From assembly GCA_949752795.1 (NCBI GenBank), contig OX457064.1:108663454-108727453 (forward strand): a stretch of DNA of 64,000 bases, in the 5' to 3' direction. The stretch comes from Hyperoodon ampullatus (taxonomy: Eukaryota; Chordata; Mammalia; Artiodactyla; Ziphiidae). The position numbers and the translations under genes were made by a program. Of this stretch, positions 1-14,400 are shown one piece after another (within the stretch, counting starts at the first letter, position 1; each line of letters starts with the position of its first letter). A model generated the notes under the pieces. It worked only from the letters and a program-made list of their open reading frames with translations. It was not told the origin of the DNA and ran no database searches.

Positions 1-209
1 AAAACAGAGATAATTACTGATAATGTTTAGATATATATCCTATAGGTTTATGTACATATATTCATATATGTGTATGTGTTTGGATATGTACATAGAAACT
101 TTATTTTCTTAAGTTGGATTTTTACTGTTTTATAACTGTTTTTACTGTTTTATAACTGTTTAATATATTTTGAACATTTTTTCTAAGCTATCATATCTGT
201 CTATAGTAT

Positions 210-417
210 TTTTTTTTTTTTTTTTTGCGGTACGTGGGCCTCTCACTGTTGTGGCCTCTCCTGTTGCGGAGCACAGGCTCCAGATGCGCAGGCTCAGCAG
301 CCATGGCTCACGGGCCCAGCCACTCCGCAGCATGTGGGATCTTCCCGGACCGGGGCACGAACCTGTGTCCCCTGCATTGGCAGGCGGACTCTCAACCACT
401 GCGCCACCAGGGAAGCC
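210..417 (-). mobile_element. CHR-type SINE (tRNA-Glu derived)
   Basis: An antisense copy with a poly(T) start, the body and a tRNA-like head ending gcgccaccagggaagccc. It is flanked by a 16-bp target-site duplication, ctgtctatagtatttt (197-212 and 418-433). It is a young-looking insertion. Confidence 0.92.
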
Positions 418-764
418 CTGTCTATAGTATTTTAATGGCTGCATAATACAGTATTCATTGATGTTTTCTGGACACATCTGCTTTTTTTTGGATACTTACG
501 TCGCTTCTAAGGTTTTTTTTGTATTGTAAAGATATCCATGGTGTAAACTTTTTGCATTTATTCACAATTATTTCCTTATGATTAATTTCTGGAAGTGAAC
601 TTGCTAGATCAAAGTAAGTGTTACCCCATTTGTTTTACATTAGGCTGTAATTGTTTATATCATCAGAGTGTGATTCCCCATGTCCTAAGCAGCAACTGGG
701 CATTATCATAATTTTTAACATTTGCTAATTTGATTCAGAAACAGAGGGCATTTTAAAAAAATAC

Positions 765-980
765 TTATTTTATTTATTTATTTATTTATTTATTTATTTG
801 TGCTGGGTCTTAGTTGCGGCAGGCAGGCTCCTTAGCTGTGGCTCACTGGCTCCTTAGTTGTGGCATGTAACTCTTAGTTGCGGCATGCATGTGAGATCTA
901 TTTCCCCGACCAGGGATCGAACCTGGGCCCCCTGCATTGGGAGCACAGAGTCTTATCCACTGGACCACCAGGGAAGTCCC
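765..980 (-). mobile_element. Older cetartiodactyl tRNA-type SINE
   Basis: An antisense copy with a (TTTA)n tail, a ttgcggcatgcatgtgagat body and the head gaccagggatcgaacctggg. It resembles Bov-tA/CHR-1 group SINEs. The flanks share agggcatttta. Confidence 0.8.
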
Positions 981-1904
981 CAAAGGGCATTTTATAAAAG
1001 GATTTATTGTCCTATTATTAGTTGCTACCTGTGTATGTCTGCGTACTTGTCTAGTGGGGTATATTGTTAACTTTAAGAGTACTTTAAAGGTGAACTCTCT
1101 GCTAGTTATATATGTCAATGTTCTGTTTGTTTTTCTGTGCAATCGTTATTTTTATAAGTACGTTTAAAGTTATGAAGTAGTCAGATCTGTCTTTCCTTAT
1201 TTCTGTCATTGTTGTGATGCTTGGAGAACCCTCTTCCCCACACTCATGTCATGTAAGGAGTCGCCTGTGTTTTGTTCTGTCTGGGTCCTCATAATTTTTT
1301 AACGGTAAATCTTTAATTCCCTTAGAATTCAGTCTGTGATGGGTGTGCAGGAATCTAACTTCACACCTGAGGAGCTTCTCCATGTTTCTCTTTGGGAAGG
1401 TTATCCTGGTGGCCATGAGCAGAGCAGGTGGGGGATGGAGGGGATGGAACCGCGGGGAACAGAGGCGGAGGAGGCCCTGAGTGAATGGAGAAGGACGGTT
1501 CAGCTTGGGTCCAGTTGAGACGTGGTGGTGATGCTCCCCGAACCGGGCGCTCATGACCCACTGTACAAGCTTGCAGCTCGCTGCCTTGTGGCCTCGGCAC
1601 CCGTGGTCCCTGGACATCCCTGGGGGCTTGGGGGATGCAGGGATGGCTGAACCATCTCCCTGCGGGTGGGGGAAGACATGTGAGCTGTGTGCCATGAAGA
1701 GAGGCGCAGTGTGCGCCCACGGAAGCGGATGTCCTTCCAGACAAGTTACATGTCTCTCTCAGGAGGGCCTTGCGTGTTGGTAGCGCTCAGGACGCGGGGG
1801 AGTCGAGGAGAGGGCGGCAGGAAGGGCAAGGGTGTCCGCCATGCGGAGGAATTGGGACGATGCTCCTCCTTAGGGCGAGGCTGCTGGCTGTGGTGTCTGT
1901 TGTC

Positions 1905-1907
<3 letters not shown>

Positions 1908-1945
<38 letters not shown>
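1908..1945. repeat. (GT)n microsatellite
   Basis: About 19 GT dinucleotides in an uninterrupted run within a DYNC2I1 intron. Confidence 0.95.
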
Positions 1946-1946
<1 letters not shown>

Positions 1947-2120
1947 TCTGCGCGGTTTCCTTTCCCGTCGCCAGGTGAGTATGGGAAGGTGCCCGCGGCA
2001 GGACAGGGGAGCGAGAGCCAGGGGAGCTCTGTGTCTTCCCCTGTGTTTGCTGTAATGGGTATATAAGACAGCAGGCGTCTGTTTTATACGCTCATGTGTT
2101 TTTCAATGTCACATCCAAAG

Positions 2121-2411
2121 TTGCAGTATGGTGACAGCAAAGACAATCCTCTCAAGTATTGGCTCTATAAAGAAGAAGGTGAAAGACGACACAGGAAGCA
2201 GAAAGAACCAGACAGAGAAAAGAAACATCGAGAAAAAAGCAGCACAAGGGAGAAAAGAGAGAATTATTCAAAAGAAAAAAGCAATTCATTCTCTGACAAG
2301 GAAGGGGAAGAAAGGCATAAAGAAAAGCGCCATAAAGAAGGCTTCCGTGTGGACGAGGAGAAGCACCGAAGCAGCGTGGACAAGAAGGAGCACAGGAGGC
2401 GGGAGGCCAAG
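2121..2411 (+). CDS. DYNC2I1: DYNC2I1 window exon 1 (charged N-terminal region)
   Basis: Encodes 97 residues starting [20 protein letters not shown], very close to human WDR60, followed by a Lys/Arg/Glu-rich, probably extended or coiled stretch with [14 protein letters not shown]. The acceptor is AAAG ending at 2120 and the donor is AAG|GTACCG at 2412, in phase 0. A second AG ends at 2126 and would drop Leu-Gln; human keeps these residues, so 2121 is preferred. By comparison with human this is probably exon 5, so about four upstream coding exons lie outside the window. Confidence 0.92.
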
Positions 2412-5400
2412 GTACCGTTTCCCGACGCGTCCAGCCCCCTTAGGCACATCTGGACGCAGCCAGGTGATGGGCTTGTTGCCTAAAGCTAGTGACCTTGGTG
2501 AAAACGTGATTCAGGTCTGTATTATGTGATCAATGTGCGGAGATTACTGATCTTCTGGGAGGTGTGAAGTGGAGGCTTTGGATTATATTGTGAATATATA
2601 TATATATTTTATATATTTATTTATTTATTTATTTTTGGCTGCATTGGGTCTTCGTTGCTGTGCCCAGGCTTTCTCTAGTTGCAGCGAGTGGGAGCTACTC
2701 TTCGTTGCAGCGCACGGGCTTCTCACTGCAGTGACTTCTCTTTGCTGCAGAGCACGGGCTCTAGGTGCACAGGCTTCAGTAGTTGTGGCGTGTGGGCTCA
2801 GTAGTTGTGGCTCGCCGGCTCTGGAGCACAGGCTCAGTAGTTGTGGCGCACGGGCTTAGTTGCTCCGCGGCGTATGGGATCTTCCCAGGCCAGGGCTCGA
2901 ACCCATGTCCCCTGCATTGGCAGGCAGATTCTTAACCACTGTGCCACCAGGGAGGTCCCTGTGAATGTAATTTTAACATATATTCAGAAATCCATCATAA
3001 CATTTTGAAATTTAACATTAAAAAATAAACTGATATTTTTTAAAGTGGAAATTAAGGGAATAATTTAGCAAAATGTTTCAACCAGAATTGGTAGTTTAAG
3101 TTTACAAAAAAAAACAAAACACAAAAATAGAACTGTTGATGGCAGAGGGTCTGATTTCCCTTCCACATATAATGACTGTAATTGCTTAATATTTTCCTGC
3201 AGTCATTTTGGTGTATCTGTTCTTGTGTGTACATTTTGTGCTGCTCTGTTTCCGGACTGAAGTGGGCGTGACCCCATTCCCCCCATTTGCTGGTGGTGCT
3301 GCCTTCCACATGGAAGCTGTCCCCCCATGAGGGCCAGGTGGTCTCCCCATGAGAGCCTGGTGGTCCCCTGTGAGCACCAGGCCTCTGCAGCAGAGAGTGG
3401 GTGGCTCATCCAAAGCCTGAGGCTTGGGATGGGCTAGTGCTTGTCCATGAAAATGTCTTTATGGAGGAACATCTGTGTTAGGAGATCCCGAGAACCCTCT
3501 GTGGGTGCTACCTGTCCTCATGACACTCCCCCCAGTTGATCCTGCGCCTGCAGCCCCAGTGCCTCTACCACACCTTTCTTTGCAGCGGGACCAGAACCCA
3601 CTGTGTCGCCCACAGCCCGCTGCCCTCCTTTGGCCCAGGACGTGGGTCGTGCTTCTTAGCAGCTCTAGGACAGCACCGTGTGTCACACGTACACACACAC
3701 ATGGTCTGAGCCCCGGGCCTGCCTTGGATCAGCCACATGGTGTGTTCGTGTTCCTCACCACTGCCTTGTCAGCAGGCGGAGGGCTGGTGACTGAGCACGA
3801 GACCCTTGTGGACAGGTGTTTATTCCCCTTGTCTTTTGCATCTCCTTCCATAGATCAAAACCTTTTCAGGGTTTCCCCCCAACATTTTATTAAGAACATT
3901 TTCAAACATCCAGCAGAGTTGACAGAAATTCCACCACCTAGATCCTACCACTAGCATTTTATTGAACCTGCCTATTTTATATTCCCTTGATCAACTTTAA
4001 TTACTAGAAATGACATGCTTCATTCCCCATAGAAACACCTTTCTTAGACATGTCATGTGTATACCTTTGGCTTTCATTAAAGGTGGATATAAGAGATGGT
4101 CCCACAAAGAACACTATTCTGCCTCTTTATAAAACCTATGCCTCAACAGTGCTCCTTACATAAGGGTTAACATAATGTTAGTCCCAGGACAGTTGACAAA
4201 CTTCCTTTTTAGCCAATTTGTTCATATTTGTTGACGGTCCGCTGTGCGCCGGCCACTGTTCTAGGTGCTAAGGACACAGCTGTGAACAAAACAAAGGTTC
4301 TTATTTCCATGGGGCTTGCATTCCATTGAAGAAGCCATGCAATAAAGAAATAAACAAATGAGTAGGTGATATAATAATGTCAGGAGTGATTGGTGAGCAT
4401 CGTATAATTAGCATTTTCTTTGTATTGGCTTTCAGGTACTCAAAATATACTTTTCAGCTTAGTTACTGTGTTAGCCTGGTGATTGGTGTAATTATCGCTG
4501 AGGTGACTGAAGTGCAGGGAAGCACTGGTAATAATGATGCCAGGACGGCAGGTGGGGGACTGTTCCAGGGGATATGTGCTCCCCTGAGCAAGTGCTCACT
4601 TTATATGAATTCTGATTCATTACTTTCATTACATGTGTCTTTTAATGTGTGCCTGCTGCAGTTTTTGATTAGGGATGGAGAGGGTGTGATTAAGTATAAT
4701 AAATACAACAGAGTGCCTTCTAGAGGTTGCTGACCAAGAATGACTTCTTTAGTGGAAGAATCCAGCATGACCTGGGGCACTGCCATCCCCTCAACTTCGA
4801 GTGCTGCTGTGCTCCTGGGCTCCTGGGCAGGTGACTTCACATGTTTCTGTGGACGTGTGCTTCTAGCACAGAAGTCTCCCCACCAGCCCATACAGCTGGA
4901 ACCAGGAATTGTGCTGACGGGGTGGCCCTCCCTGCTGTGTCACCTGAGCCCATGTGCAGCCTGGGTCCAGGCCCCACCAGTGCTGGGTCTCCTTTTTCAC
5001 TTAAATGTATTTCTTACAATTAACCTGATTACTTTTTCTCCTTTTTTATATCTAGATAACCATTAAGTCATTTTTTCCTACCTAACACTCCCGATTTCAT
5101 TCTTTTTCCATTCCACTCTATTTTATAGACTGATGCCAGACTGTTCTTCCTGTTAAACATGTAATTGTACTTTTTCCTAATTGATTTTGGAAAGATTATT
5201 TTAATACAGGAAGAATAAAAAAGTAAAAATTACCCATGACCCCAGACTCAGAGATAATCCATTTTGTAATATGTGTGTATTTAGTTGCAGTCCTTTTCCT
5301 GTACATAAATGAGCTTTCTAAAAATGCAAAATTGGAATTACACTCTTTTTTCTTTTTATTCTGGGAAATACTTTTTTAACACTGGGACGTTTAATAGCTG

Positions 5401-8400
5401 TCTGGTATTCTGTTGTGGTCATAACCTCATTTATTTACAGGTAACCTGATATTGAACATTAAGGTCAGTAATTTTTTTGATATTATAAATTATTCTGTGA
5501 TGACAGATTGAAACTCTTAATACGTGTCTGATTGTTTTCTAGGAATAATTTCCTAGAAGTAAAATTTATTGGTCACAGAAAGTGTTTGAATAGTTTTAAC
5601 TTTTTTAAGGTGTTTTTGCTACTTGCCCTGCTTGCGGGCCCTTCTTCCGCTCCACTCTGCTTTTCATGGATCGCCCCCCACTGGAGCCCCACTGCCCGGG
5701 AGAGGTGTGGCGCCGCCTCCCTGCACCCTCCTGTCACCGAGTGGCCCGCCCCTCCCGCCAAGCGCGTTTCTGGCCAGTGCTTACTCAGCAGATGGCTCTC
5801 TTTTTAAACGACCTACCTTTGTACGTCGATTTTAATTTTGTTTTTAAAAATTCACTTAATTCAAGAGAAAGTCATTTAAATATTTTTCTATAGGTGCATG
5901 GATTTGTGAAATAGCCATGTTCCATATGTTTTTGAAAGTTTATAGTTTGAAAACGTGTAAGGATCTCATTTGATTTTCTGAAAATTATGTGAAGTTGATA
6001 AGTATAAGTTTCTTTTACTTAGGTAACATTACTCAGGTAACAAATAACCACCTTTTGGTGTACCTTATTCATCTCCCTTATGTCAAGTCCCTTATTTACT
6101 AAAGAGAGGTTGTAAAAATGGTTATTTTAAGAGATGCCTGTAACATCGATGCTGTTGTTAAATTTTGAGCCCATGACTTCTTTTACAGAGCTCACTAATT
6201 ATGGTTAATTCATTATGATATACTAATTAATGGTTATGGAATTTTTTTTGATAGAATGGTGAACACAGAAATCGAGGAGCAAGTTCGAAGAGAGATGAGA
6301 CTGGAAGCCAGTAAGGAATATTCGTCCTTTGGTTGATTATTCTGTTTACAACACAGTTTTCACACAATGCTTCAAAATGAATTTTTCTTGTTGGGCCTGA
6401 TTAGGGCCAGTAAGTGAGAATAAATTATAGATACACCTCATTTACTCTCAATGCAAGCCCTCTAAATTGTATTTTTGGAGTACTCGTGGAGCTTGGAAGC
6501 TTGTTATATAAATGAATCATTAGCTTGGGAGTCTCCGCTTTGCGAGGGGAGAGCGTCTGCAGGTGGCCTGTGGTTCACGTCCCCTAAACGCTAAGCGCAG
6601 GCACGCCCTCAGACCCTTGCCGCCCAGTGTTTGCAAGTCAGACAAAGGCAAGGGTGTTGGCCTGGCCGCTGCACATCTGCATTTTCCCTGGGATGTTGGG
6701 TGGCCCTTTGGAGCCTCATCTTTTCTGGTGAAGCTCGGATGATACCTATTTTGTGCAGTTTATGAAGATTACAGATTAGAGTTTGTGTGTAAACCCTCAT
6801 TTTATATATGAGCTCTGGGTTATAATTTGTTCTTTGTGACAACTATATTTGGTAATTCTTTTTCGCAGATTAGGAAGACTCAGGTTAAATGCCTTGCCCA
6901 AATTCTTACAAGTTTGAGCTAAGTTAGTACTTAAACCTGGGGGTGCAGATTCCTGGATTTTATATTGCAGATCTGCTGGAATGCACAGTGAAGCTTTTGC
7001 TTGGTTCTGTATGTTTTTAAACATATGCTGTATTGAATTGGTATGAATGTAAGTTCCAAAAATTGAGAATCAACTTGCAATTTTGAAAGCCTTTATTTTA
7101 GGTCCCAGGTAAACATATAAAATATGATTAAAGAATAGAACATATTTCAAGATAAATCTTTCTTTTGGAAATACAAATATTAAACACAAAATAACATTTG
7201 GGAGATTCTCTAATAAAATTACAGGAATATTCTAGAACTCTTATAAGTATATAGATTCATACACAAACACAAGTTTGTTAAACCACATAGTTTCTTCTCT
7301 CTCTACTGAAGATATTTCCTATCTTGTACTACTGCTGAAATAGTAAAAATAGTTTAGAAAAGGATTTAGTATTCATAGTTCTAATATAGCATCAAGCTAC
7401 TGCCATTCTTAATCCCATCAATTGCTGAGCCTTCACTGGGATGTCAATGTTTTAATTTTCAAGTCTTCGTTTAAAATTAATTTTGATTTTGATCATATTT
7501 GCTTCCTAGGCATGCAGAGAATTTAGAGAGGAATAATGGGAAAGATAAAGACTCCAGAAGGAAGGTAAGACACTTCACACTGATTCTGTTATGCAGTGGG
7601 CGTGGTCCTGGGACTCAGACCCCGAGGCGGGCGTTGTTTGCAGATGGCTTATTTGAGTGGCAATTCCAGGAGGCACATACGATACATTTTAGATTAAAAG
7701 ACTCAAATGGATTAAAAGTAAAAAGGTGGACAAGGTAAACCATCAAACAGCAGCTGTAACAGAGCTTGAGAGGCTGGACTAGAGGCGGAGGAACGTATGG
7801 TAGTAATAAAATAATTAGCTTGCAGGAATATGTGACAATTATAAATGAACATGCACCTCACAAAAGAGACACAAAATACGAGAAGCAAAAACTGACAGAA
7901 TTAAAGGGAGAAATAGAAAATTCAACAGTGATTGAGACTTTAGCACCCACTTTCACTAATAGAACGACAGCATTTCATGCTAACAGATTAGACAATTTAG
8001 ATGAAAGGGAAATTCCTGGAAGGTATAAATTGGTGAAATTGCTTCAAGAAGAAACAGAAAGTCTGAGTAGATCTGTGGTTAGTAACAAAATTGTGTTAGT
8101 GTAGAAAATCTCTCCACAAAGCGACCCAGGCTCAGATGACCTCACTGGCGAATTCTGTCAAACATTTGTTATTATCACTGACGCCCTCACGGCCCCGCTC
8201 CTTACGTAGTTGTTTCATGTTCTGGACTAGGTGTGTGAGCACGTGTGTGTGCGCGCGTGTGTGTATACTCGAGAAGCACATGCAAGTCATAAGGTGTAAT
8301 AGTTTCATGTTCTGGACCACGTGTGCGTGTGTGTATACTCGAGAAGCACGTGTCGGTGATACGGTGTCACTCAGGACACCACAACTCCCAGTCTTCATCT

Positions 8401-11400
8401 TTTATAACACTTTCATAATTATCATCAGAAGAGTCTTCATAATGATTATTTAGTATCTCTAAAATTGTATACTATGGTGTTAAAATTATTATCAAACCAC
8501 TTCCTACGTTTTTGTTTTGTTATAGATAATGTGGCAAGCAGATTTTGGCTTCTGTTACTTGTGAAGAATAATCATTTTCTTTCTCTGATAGTTGTCTGAA
8601 ACCCTGGCCTGTGAGATACCTGTCCTTAGCATCTTGTGCCATGTCTTTACAGGTCTTTATTCCATATACATACACAAAAGCACAGCAATCTTTCATAAAT
8701 CAGGTCATGCAGCATGTGTTGTTTGATGTGAGGATGTTTTATTCATTGAGTTTTGGGCAGTGGTTGGATCCCTTACTGTCTAGCTGTAGCCACACCTTAG
8801 AAAAAAAGTTAGCCTTACAAATAATTCTTCCCACATAATCTTTTTTTCTATATTATCTTTCACAATCCTATTTTGATATATATATTTGGGGGATTTGAAT
8901 GCCTTTTTTTGTGTTTTATATACACATACACCCCATGCAGCATATACTGTTTTTCCTAATTTGTTGTGGAAACCCCTCCAGTTCTAATGATACAGATCTC
9001 CCTCCTACTTTTCGAGGATAAATTTCTTTCTTTCTTTCTTCTTTTTTTTTTTTTTTTTAGAGAAGGGCTTTTATGTATTTTATTTTATTATTTATTTTTG
9101 GCCGCATTGGGTCTTCGTTGCTGCACGTGGGCTTTCTCTAGCTGTGGTGAGCAGGGGCTACTCTTGGTTGCGGTGTGGAGGCTTCTCATTGTGGTGGCTT
9201 CTCTTGTTGTGGGGCACGGGCTCTAGGCCCGCGGGCTTCAGTAGTTGTGGTACATGGGCTCAGTAGTTGTGGCTCACGGGCTCTAGAGAACAGGCTTAGT
9301 AGTTGTGACACACGGGCTTAGCTGCTCCGCGGCATGTGGGATCTTCCCGGACCGGGGCTCGAACCCGTGTCCCCTGCATTGGCAGGCGGATTCTTAACCA
9401 CTGGGCCACCAGGGAAGCCCTAAATTTCTTGAACTGGAATTACTGGATGAAAATATATAGTTTTTAATGTTTTCCTCTGTCTCCCAATTTTTTTGGTAAG
9501 TGTTAGCCTTGTTCACTAGGCTTACAATGTGAGCCACATTTGTAATTTTAAAGTTTTGGTAAATCACCTTAAAAAAGAAACATAAAATTTGAATAACACA
9601 TATAATCCAACATTTCTGAAATATTATTCTTTCAACATGTAACCTATATAAAAAATTATGAATGAGACATTTTACATTCTTTTTTTGCCAAAGGAGCAAA
9701 ATATGTGATGTCCTTTCCCCCTAAGAGAGCCCAGAAGTGATTCTGAAGATGCTTGGCAGCTCATTCTGGCTTATGATTGGGTCATATATTTTATAGCATC
9801 AACATGCTTCAGCGTTTATGGAGAGCCCACAATATGCCAGAATAATTTTTTGGACATGTGGAAAACTGCTCATTTTCTTCATGGTGATACGCCGTGCACT
9901 CCCCACTCTTTTGCACCAAATGGTTTTGGGCAGTGACGTCTGAGAGCTGTGCCTTCCCGGGGTCAGGGACCACAGTGGGATGGCCAGTTTCTCCCGTTTT
10001 ACCTGCCGCCTCACTAGCACAAGGAAGAAGGTTCACAGTTCTCCCCACTTCTTGGAAGAGAAAACCGAGGCCCAGAGAGGCTGAGTTCCTATGTGAAGTC
10101 GCACCGCCAGTGGCCCTCTGAGCCAGGACCTGCGTCCCCATGGGAGGGGGTGGGCCCTGTGGCTGCCCTGGGACCCCCCCTCCGTCCCTCCACGCTGACC
10201 AGCTGTGCTCTGTCCCCCAGCACGGCCGCGAAGAGGGCCCCTCGACGTGGAAGCTGGCCCGGAGGCAAGGGAGCGAAGAGGCCTTGGTAAGGAGAGGACG
10301 TGTCTCTGCTTCTGTCCCAACGCACGCTGTCACTTGTGTCCCAGCTCTCGCGGTGTGTTTTCTGGGGGTGGCTCCTCCTCCTTTTAGGCAGCAGGACGTT
10401 AGGACGGAGGGGGAGGTGCGTGTTCGCCCCGCACTGCCCTCGGGTGTGCGGCTTCCTGAGGAGCGTGGGCTGGATGAGTCCTCAGCCTTCTTGCTGTTGC
10501 TCTGCGTTGAAAGCAGGTCTGGGGAGAATGGAAGAAACTGGACAGAGGCATCACAGAGACACAATTCAGGCCGTCGTCAGTGAGACACATTCCACGTAGC
10601 AGATAATTTTCAGAAATAAAAGCCAAACCAGAGGCAAAGGAAATGGCCCTCTCCTCCTGTAAGAGGCCATTGGTGATGCCAAGGCACTCTCTCCAAAACT
10701 GGGGCGTGAAGCAGAAGACTGTCTGCTCAGGGCCCCCGTGGAAGGTGGAGGAACACTTTCTTGGCACCGTCCTCCTGTCTGCCCCTGACGGGCGCCCTGG
10801 GCACCGTGAGGCCGTGGGTGTTTGCCGAGTGATGAGTTGTCGGCACACGGTGAGCTTGAGATGCTGTGAATTTTGCTGAAAACTCCTGTGTGACGTCTGT
10901 CTTAGTTTCTCTTCTCAATCAGCAGGGTCCTGTTTATTGGTACCGTACATGTGGCATGTCACTCACCATAACGTACGGTGACTTTGTATGACGATGTGCC
11001 AAAAGCACCTTCTTGTGGGGCAGCTTTTTGGTCCTCTGGACCTGCAGGGCCACGTCCTCATCCCCAGGGTCAGAACCGAATGTCCACTTTGAGGCTCAGC
11101 TGGCTTCTCTGTGGCTCAGATCACTGACTTCCTGGCACTGGTCACCACACAGCAGGGCACTAGGTTCTGGAGAGAAGATGAAGCCCTTCCTGCCTCCTTC
11201 CTGAGCTCCAAGCTTGTCGGCCCCTCCTCCTGGATGGTCCACGCTCCCCAGGCTCACCCTCTGCCCTCCATCCCCAACACCTATCCTGTTTGAAACCCGA
11301 AAGCCTGCGAGTCGTCTCCTTGCCCCTGGGCAGATCAGCAGTGCCCACCTCTGCACCAGCCCTGCGGGTGGGTCTCACCTCCCCACGTCTGTCCTGCCTG

Positions 11401-14400
11401 CAGATGCCAGGCATGTTTTGTTTCTTCCTCCAGGATGGAGATGGAAGCCCCTTCGGTGACTGAATTTGTGGTACTTGGGGTGTCCACCACGGGTGCTGGG
11501 GAGCTGTGTGGGTATGAAGCAGGTGTGGTGTGATCAGATTTCCTGCTCAGAAGGTTGTCTCTGAACTCCGAGGGCACGAGAGGGGACATGGCAGGGACGG
11601 TAGGGGCTAGGCTGGGGGGTGGCAGGGTTGGGGCGGAGGGCCGGCTGGCGGGCGGGGAGAGCGGGGTCCTGGCGGGCTCCTGGTGTGTTGGCTTGTGCGT
11701 GGTGGAGGTGCCGTGTCACCAGTAAATCGGGCGAGGTGGACAAGAGAAGGAACAGCCTTGGGGGAAAGTGTGAGTTTCCTGAACCTGTATTTCATTTCTG
11801 CCACCTCCTGGCCTGGAGACCTGGAACGTCTTTCTGCTCCGTCTTCCCGGCACCCTCTTCCTCATCCCTCAGACCCAGACTGGGTCAGTCTGAGGGTGAC
11901 ACGTGCAGCTCCCCAAACCTGCAGAGCACGACTGAGCACATGTCCACTGCAGGACTTACTCAGACTTCAGGGGAGAAACGGAGGCTGGCGGTGGTCAGTG
12001 ATGGCCGGGCCAGGGACAGAACAGCCCATCTGCCTGCTTGTGGGGCAGGGCTGTGGGCTGGTCCTGGAGCTGTGGTGGGTCACACGGGACCTGGCTGGCG
12101 TGTGCTTGAGCACGTGTGTCTGTTCTTAACTGCAGATGCCGGGCTGTGATCGTGGGTGAGAGGCACAGTGGGGAAGGCAGTGCTGAGTGACAGTCTGTGG
12201 GTTATTTGTATAATACCTTCTCTCTTTTTCTCTTTTTAAAATTTTGTTCCATTGGTTTTTTGTTTTCGTGTTTTTTTTTTTTTTGGCTGCGTTGGGTCTT
12301 CGTTGCTGCGCGCGGGCTTCTCATTGCGGTGGCTTCTTTTTTTGTGGAGCACAGGCTCTAGGTGCACGGGCTGCAGTAGTTGTGGCACACGGACTTCAGT
12401 AGCTGTGGCTCGCGTGCTCTGGAGCGCAGGCTCAGTAGCTGTGGCGCATGGGCTTAGTCGCTCTGCGGCATGTGGGATCTTCCCGGACCAGGGTTCGAAC
12501 CCTTGTCCCCTTCATTGGCAGGCGGATTCTTAACTACTGCGCCACCAGGGAAGTACCACACCTTTTTTCTTTAGCTATCAGAATTATAGAGGTTTCCCAA
12601 AAAGAATATGATTGTTCACTGTTTTCTCTTTCTGGCTATACTTATAAGTTAGGGTATTTCTTTAAGAGTTGTAATTAGGTTATGTTAGTTTTATAAATAT
12701 TTGCATTTTAAAATTAGCAACATCAAGTGAATCTGAGAAAACATGTATTTTCCCAACCTATTTGCAAGAGTCAACTTATGATTGAATATTTTAATTATAT
12801 GTTTGATTTCTACCTCTAGGAAATTGAAAAGGAAGACCTTGACTTAGAAAATGCTGGAGCTGATGAATATGCAGCCAGTTTTGAAGATGATTTTGAAGTA
12901 GGTATAAAAATTAAAAATTTTCTCAGCTTAAAGATAATTTGTTCTAAAATCAGTAACTTAATAGTGTTTTTCTCTTTTTATTGCTCTCAATACTCCATAG
13001 CTGTTTGATTTAGGTCTGGCACCTATAAAGAGGTTGCTATATGTCTACCACTGCTGACCAATATGATGTAATTAAGTGGTTTTTCTATTTAAGCTATTGT
13101 TAGTGTACTGCAATCAAACGCAATCAAATGTGTACGTATATGTGCACGTGTGTATTCATGTATATGTGTACGTCTACATGGAGTATACATGTAGCACACA
13201 TGTTTATGTGCACATACACTCCCATTCTCAGCACAGAGGCGTTTGCACATTATTGTTCTTTCAGAGCTCTCAGTGTACGTAGTTCTGTAGAGTTTATACA
13301 GATGCAGAGAAACAAATGCAGCAGTTCGTACAGATTTGTGATTCAGTGATGTTGAAATCTGTGAGCTGTAGAAGTCGCCCTGAGCCACACTGAGGACCAC
13401 CTCTGTTTCAGGCTGTAAGCTGTGTGCTTTGTCCTGTGCGCGTCTGCTACTGTTTGCAGGACTACGAGGATGACTTTGAGGTCTGTGACGGGGACGATGA
13501 CGATGCTGCACATGATCCTGAATCAGGAGAGACAGCGGAGGAGCTTCCTCCGGCCAGAAGGAGGGAGATACAGGAGATTCAGAAAGCCATCCACGCAGAA
13601 AACGAATGGGTCGGCGAGCTGTCCTCGAAGATGTTTGAGAAGCAAGGCCGGACGGAGCGTGGCAGGGGGCCGGGGCCGGGTACGTGAGTGCGTGCTGGTC
13701 CCGCGTCGCTCCCAGCCCTTCCGCCCCGTGACGGCGCCCGGCAGGTGCTCAGCGCTGCTCCTTCCCTGCGCCGTGTCGTCTGTCAGCTGCACAGGCTGCT
13801 GCTTTTCTGGCAGAGGAACGTGAGGGTCGGCAGGAGGCCCGGGCGTGTCAGAGGGGCAGCGTGGCGGCACAGGGTCTGTTCCCCAGGGAGCTGTCCTCTC
13901 CCGGCGATTTTCTTTAGGAGATTGGAAGTGTATTTTGCTCAAAAGTTCTTGGCACCTGGGTATGATTGGGTTACTTGTAAGGGTCGGAGAGTTCTTTTCA
14001 TAAACGCTCCTGACTGTCCTGAGTGCCAGGTGTCCTGAGGGATGAGAAACAGGAGGCGCTCGGTCAGCACCCTCCTCGCGGCCTCCAGGCGGTGCCCTGC
14101 TGGGATCCGGCTGTGCCTGGCGGGTCTGATAAAGCTGTAAGACGGCAGGAGAGGGCACGCTCTTTGCAGGAGTTCAAACATGTATCCAAGAGGAATGAGA
14201 AGACAGACTAAGATACAACTGAAATAAATGTGTAGACAAAGACGGGGGTCAGTCTGCACGGGGAGCACAGAAATCCCTGGGGGAGAGAGGCAACGGAGGC
14301 TGTCTGCATGGGAGGGTGAGGGCCCGAGCTGTCCGTCCTGGTGGGAGCTTTTGGCAGTTGATGGTGGGTCACCAGGCCAACGACCTCTGCACCCGGTGAA

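Larger units (their letters stand above)
1..2120 (+). other. DYNC2I1 intron upstream of first window exon
   Basis: Intronic DNA. It contains a young CHR SINE (about 210-417), an older tRNA-type SINE (about 765-980) and a (GT)n tract near 1908-1945. Open frames between 1249 and 1908 are in GC-rich DNA with no recognisable protein. No further DYNC2I1 exon was found here. Confidence 0.75.
7565..10220 (+). other. DYNC2I1 intron with L1 fragment, local duplication and SINE
   Basis: A 2.7-kb intron containing an L1 ORF2 fragment (about 7775-8175), a two-copy GT-rich duplication (8212-8373), a CHR-type SINE (about 9040-9420) and a MIR-like piece near 10040-10120. No exon was seen. Confidence 0.8.

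Noticed and set aside
13684..13690. GTGAGT donor for DYNC2I1 window exon 6
   Set aside because: It looks stronger than GTACGT at 13680, but it leaves two bases and would break the frame of the next exon at either of its acceptors.
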